DNA of 33,856 nucleotides. Origin: Ignatzschineria sp. GTDB lineage: Bacteria; Pseudomonadota; Gammaproteobacteria; Cardiobacteriales; Wohlfahrtiimonadaceae. How positions within the stretch are numbered: position 1 is the first letter of the stretch; each line of letters opens with the position of its first letter. Under the pieces are notes generated by a model. It did no database searches. It was given only the letters and a program-made list of their open reading frames with translations, and was not told the DNA's origin. Position numbers and translations under genes: made by a program. Location: positions 1 to 33,856 of the forward strand of contig JASLFU010000021.1 of NCBI GenBank assembly GCA_030150405.1. Reading direction: 5' to 3'. Below are positions 31,217 through 33,856 of this stretch, one piece after another.

Positions 31217-33414
31217 ATTTTATACGCAAAAATGGCTTTTTAGCCTTTCTGCTGCTCTCGCTTTTTCTCACGATTATTCTTGCTGTGATGGTGCGCTCGA
31301 TTGAATCGGCGGCGCTCTATTCCCGTTACTATACTTGGTTAATTGTGGCAGGGGCTATCTGCTATTTGCTGCTCTTTTCATTGGTGGGTTACTATCTTGT
31401 GCATCTTATTCAAGGGGTGAGAAAAAAACGACTCGGCTCCCGCCTAAATGCGCGGATGATGATGTTTTTCTCCGGGCTCTCTATTGTGCCGATTATTATT
31501 CTCTTCCTCTTTGCGGGATTAATGATTAAACGGGGAATCGATAGTTGGTTTGATGAATCACTCGACCAAGGTTTTGATGATGCGCTATCGCTTGCACAAT
31601 CAGCCTTAGAAATTCGTCGTTTAGATGCCCTTGAGATTACACAGTCGATCGGTAGCCGCATTGGGCATCTCTCTTTTTTAGATCTTGCTTATGAGTTAGA
31701 AAACTTACGTTACGATGCCAATGCGTTGGATTTAACCGTTTTTGATCAGCGAGGTCGAATTTTAGCCACCAGCTCAAGTGAAGCAACACAGATCCTTCCG
31801 GAGCGGCCTAATAATATTATCTTAATGTCTGTCTTTAATGGGATGGAGTATGTCTGGCTTGAGCCCTTAATTAATGATGAATTACAGGTACGGGTAATTA
31901 TTCGCATAGATGCGCCCGAGCCCCGAGTGATTCAAGCGATCTATGAAATTCCCCAACGCTATACCGAGCTTGGGCTCTCAACACAGCGTTCCGTAGAGAG
32001 TTATAAACAGTACAAAACATTACGGGAGACCCTTAAAAATCAGCTTATTGCGATTTTAACGTTAGTCTCGTTATTGGCGATCCTTCTAGCTTTAGGGGGA
32101 TCGTTCTTCGCTACACGCCGTTTAGTTAATCCCATTCGTAGATTATCCATTGCGACACAATCGGTTTCTGAAGGAAACTTTAACCGTAAAATTAAGGTGA
32201 AGTCGAATGATGAGATTGGGTTTTTAACAGAATCCTTTAATGAGATGATCATTAAATTGCGGCAATCAAATGAGGCGGAAAAAGCCTCGCAACGTCTGCT
32301 AGAGGCTCAAAGATCATATCTTGCCGCTATTTTAGCTAACCTCTCATCGGGCGTATTAGTGGTGGATAATGCGGGCAGAATTCGGACCTTTAATGAGGCA
32401 GCGACCACAATTTTAAAGACGGAAATTCCTGAGCTGCAAGCATTATCTCTATTAGATGAATCAAGCATTGCGCCCGATCTGCAAAACTTCTTTACGCCTC
32501 TACGAGAATTTTTAGAGCGGATGAATAGCGGAGAAGAGGAGGGAAGACGTTTAGAAGTCTCCCGCAATCTTAATGGCATGATGCAGATTTTAACCTTAAG
32601 AATCTCTGATCCTCTTGAGAATCAGAGCCTTCCAAGTGGTTATGTAATTGTTTTTGATGATATAACGCAACTGATCCATTCAGAGCGAGAAGCCGCTTGG
32701 GGCGAGGTAGCGCGCCGCTTAGCTCATGAGATTAAAAATCCTTTAACGCCAATCCAGCTCTCGGCAGAGCGAATGCACTTAAAATTGCGAAATAAGCTCG
32801 AAGAGAGCGAGCAGGAGCTTGTGGAAAAATCCACACAAACAATCATCACTCAAGTTAATGCGATGAAAGAGATGGTGAACGCCTTTAGCCAATATGCTCG
32901 GGCGCCTAAACTCTCTCTTAAAGTGATAGATCTCTCTGCTCTGGCAGAAGAGGTGATCTATCTCTATAGCGATTACACGCGTGGGATTGAGGTGAATTTA
33001 CAAAAGCCCTCTAAGCCGCTCTATGTTAATGGGGATGAGATCCGCTTGCGCCAATTACTACATAATTTAATTAAAAATTCTGTGGAAGCGTGCCAGGATG
33101 ACAAAGCGAATTTAGATGGTAAAGTATTTGTGGAAATTGAGCAGATCGATGCCAAAAACCTGATGCTCCGCGTAAGCGATAATGGGAGTGGTATTGATGA
33201 AGCGCTCTTAAATAAGATGTTTGAGCCTTATGTCTCCTCTAAAACCAAGGGGACGGGATTAGGGCTTGCGGTGGTTAAGAAAATTGTAGAAGAACATAGC
33301 GGTTCGATCGCGATTCATTCCGGTGCACATATGATCGGCACACGGGTTGAGGTAATCTTGCCGATATATTACGAAATGGAAGAAGGAAAGAGAGATGACA
33401 GAAAAGGTGAATAA
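31213..33414 (+). CDS. NtrY-like membrane sensor histidine kinase
   Basis: 733 aa from ATG 31213, which overlaps the previous stop as ATGA; a longer start at 31171 lies inside the upstream gene. There are three N-terminal transmembrane helices (about 8-27, 42-66, 83-105), a periplasmic sensor segment (about 106-275), a fourth helix (277-300), HAMP (about 301-352), PAS (about 375-490), HisKA with RRLAHEIKNPLTPIQLSAER (phosphorylated His505), and an ATPase domain with LLHNLIKNSVEAC (N box), DNGSGID (G1) and GTGLGLAVVKKI (G2). NtrY kinases usually pair with an adjacent NtrX regulator for nitrogen or redox control; here argH follows instead, so the partner must be elsewhere. Confidence 0.9.
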   Translation: MNFIRKNGFLAFLLLSLFLTIILAVMVRSIESAALYSRYYTWLIVAGAICYLLLFSLVGYYLVHLIQGVRKKRLGSRLNARMMMFFSGLSIVPIIILFLFAGLMIKRGIDSWFDESLDQGFDDALSLAQSALEIRRLDALEITQSIGSRIGHLSFLDLAYELENLRYDANALDLTVFDQRGRILATSSSEATQILPERPNNIILMSVFNGMEYVWLEPLINDELQVRVIIRIDAPEPRVIQAIYEIPQRYTELGLSTQRSVESYKQYKTLRETLKNQLIAILTLVSLLAILLALGGSFFATRRLVNPIRRLSIATQSVSEGNFNRKIKVKSNDEIGFLTESFNEMIIKLRQSNEAEKASQRLLEAQRSYLAAILANLSSGVLVVDNAGRIRTFNEAATTILKTEIPELQALSLLDESSIAPDLQNFFTPLREFLERMNSGEEEGRRLEVSRNLNGMMQILTLRISDPLENQSLPSGYVIVFDDITQLIHSEREAAWGEVARRLAHEIKNPLTPIQLSAERMHLKLRNKLEESEQELVEKSTQTIITQVNAMKEMVNAFSQYARAPKLSLKVIDLSALAEEVIYLYSDYTRGIEVNLQKPSKPLYVNGDEIRLRQLLHNLIKNSVEACQDDKANLDGKVFVEIEQIDAKNLMLRVSDNGSGIDEALLNKMFEPYVSSKTKGTGLGLAVVKKIVEEHSGSIAIHSGAHMIGTRVEVILPIYYEMEEGKRDDRKGE

Positions 33415-33856
33415 ACAGTGGGGCGGCCGCTTCTCAGAGAGTACGGATGCATTTGTACAAGCATTTACAGGCTCTGTGGATTTTGACCAAAGAATGTATA
33501 AAGAGGATATCGCAGGTTCTCTTGCACATGCAGAGATGCTCTATACTCAAGGGATTTTAACGGAAGAGGATTTTAATCTTATTAAGTCGGGACTTCAAAA
33601 AGTGACTGAAGAGATCGAATCGGGTGCTTTTGAGTGGTCCATTGAGCTTGAAGATGTTCATATGAATATTGAGGCAAGCTTAACTGATAAGATCGGCATT
33701 GCAGGGAAACGCCTTCACACAGGGCGCTCAAGAAACGATCAGGTCGCTACCGATATTCGTCTTTGGTTAAGAAATGCGATCGACCAGATCGATGCTGAAT
33801 TAAAGCGTCTACAAGAGGGGATCATCGCAGTTGCTGAAAAAGAGCACGATACTATC
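33395..33856 (+). CDS. argH: argininosuccinate lyase (5' part)
   Basis: Last enzyme of arginine synthesis, splitting argininosuccinate to arginine and fumarate. 154 codons are visible and the rest is beyond the window (family length about 460). Diagnostic text: NKQWGGRFSESTDAFVQAFT, DIAGSLAHAEML, DVHMNIEASLTDKIG and HTGRSRNDQVATDIRLW, which includes substrate-binding residues. The catalytic SxxMPxKxN loop is not reached. The ATG lies inside the kinase gene (20-base overlap) with AAGGAAAG upstream, so translation is probably coupled to it. Confidence 0.95.
   Translation, partial: MTEKVNKQWGGRFSESTDAFVQAFTGSVDFDQRMYKEDIAGSLAHAEMLYTQGILTEEDFNLIKSGLQKVTEEIESGAFEWSIELEDVHMNIEASLTDKIGIAGKRLHTGRSRNDQVATDIRLWLRNAIDQIDAELKRLQEGIIAVAEKEHDTI

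Noticed and set aside
1..33856. Defence island, prophage or other novel multi-gene system
   Set aside because: No integrase, transposase, nuclease cluster, repeat array or run of unknown genes; nearly every frame is a conserved housekeeping gene.

Overview
The window is a dense, AT-leaning stretch of gammaproteobacterial core chromosome. It has no rRNA, recognisable tRNA gene, CRISPR array, insertion sequence or prophage. The proteins are clearly gammaproteobacterial (ParC, SecD/SecF, Pta, RatA/RnfH, Ung and PyrG all read like Escherichia coli relatives), but the gene order is not enteric. With the AT-leaning codon use, a fused SecDF and an alphaproteobacterial-looking DacA, this suggests an early-branching, small-genome group such as Cardiobacteriales (Ignatzschineria/Wohlfahrtiimonas). 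That placement is inference.

Layout. 1-1208: glyA (minus, 3' end cut off). 1389-7066: plus-strand block of a Pcm-family methyltransferase, parC, rplY-pth-ychF, with terminators after pcm and ychF. 7132-8317: a small unknown lipoprotein and ung, ending in a terminator shared with the converging dacA. 8366-18282: minus-strand envelope and cell-division block of yajC, secDF (one polypeptide), ftsK, an M17 aminopeptidase and dacA with a SPOR domain. 18599-20563: tkt (minus). 20767-23009: pyrG and trmL (plus). 23081-27041: minus-strand ackA, pta, ratA, rnfH. 27505-33856: plus-strand run def-fmt-rsmB, a DUF4390-type exported protein, an NtrY-like histidine kinase, and the start of argH (cut by the window end). 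From fmt onward this run is tightly packed or overlapping.

How the genes work together. rplY/pth/ychF and def/fmt/rsmB/trmL serve translation. yajC/secDF serve protein export. ftsK/dacA (SPOR) serve division and septal peptidoglycan. ackA/pta form the acetate node, tkt the pentose phosphate pathway, and glyA one-carbon supply. The DUF4390 protein and NtrY-like kinase form a membrane-sensing pair directly coupled to argH.

Most notable points. (1) ParC carries Ile and Lys at the positions equivalent to E. coli Ser80 and Glu84, the classical double quinolone-resistance change. (2) SecD and SecF are fused. (3) Pta lacks the middle DRTGG region. (4) The NtrY-like kinase has no adjacent response regulator and overlaps argH. 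(5) rplY has a strong promoter and a structured leader. I found no convincing new multi-gene system.
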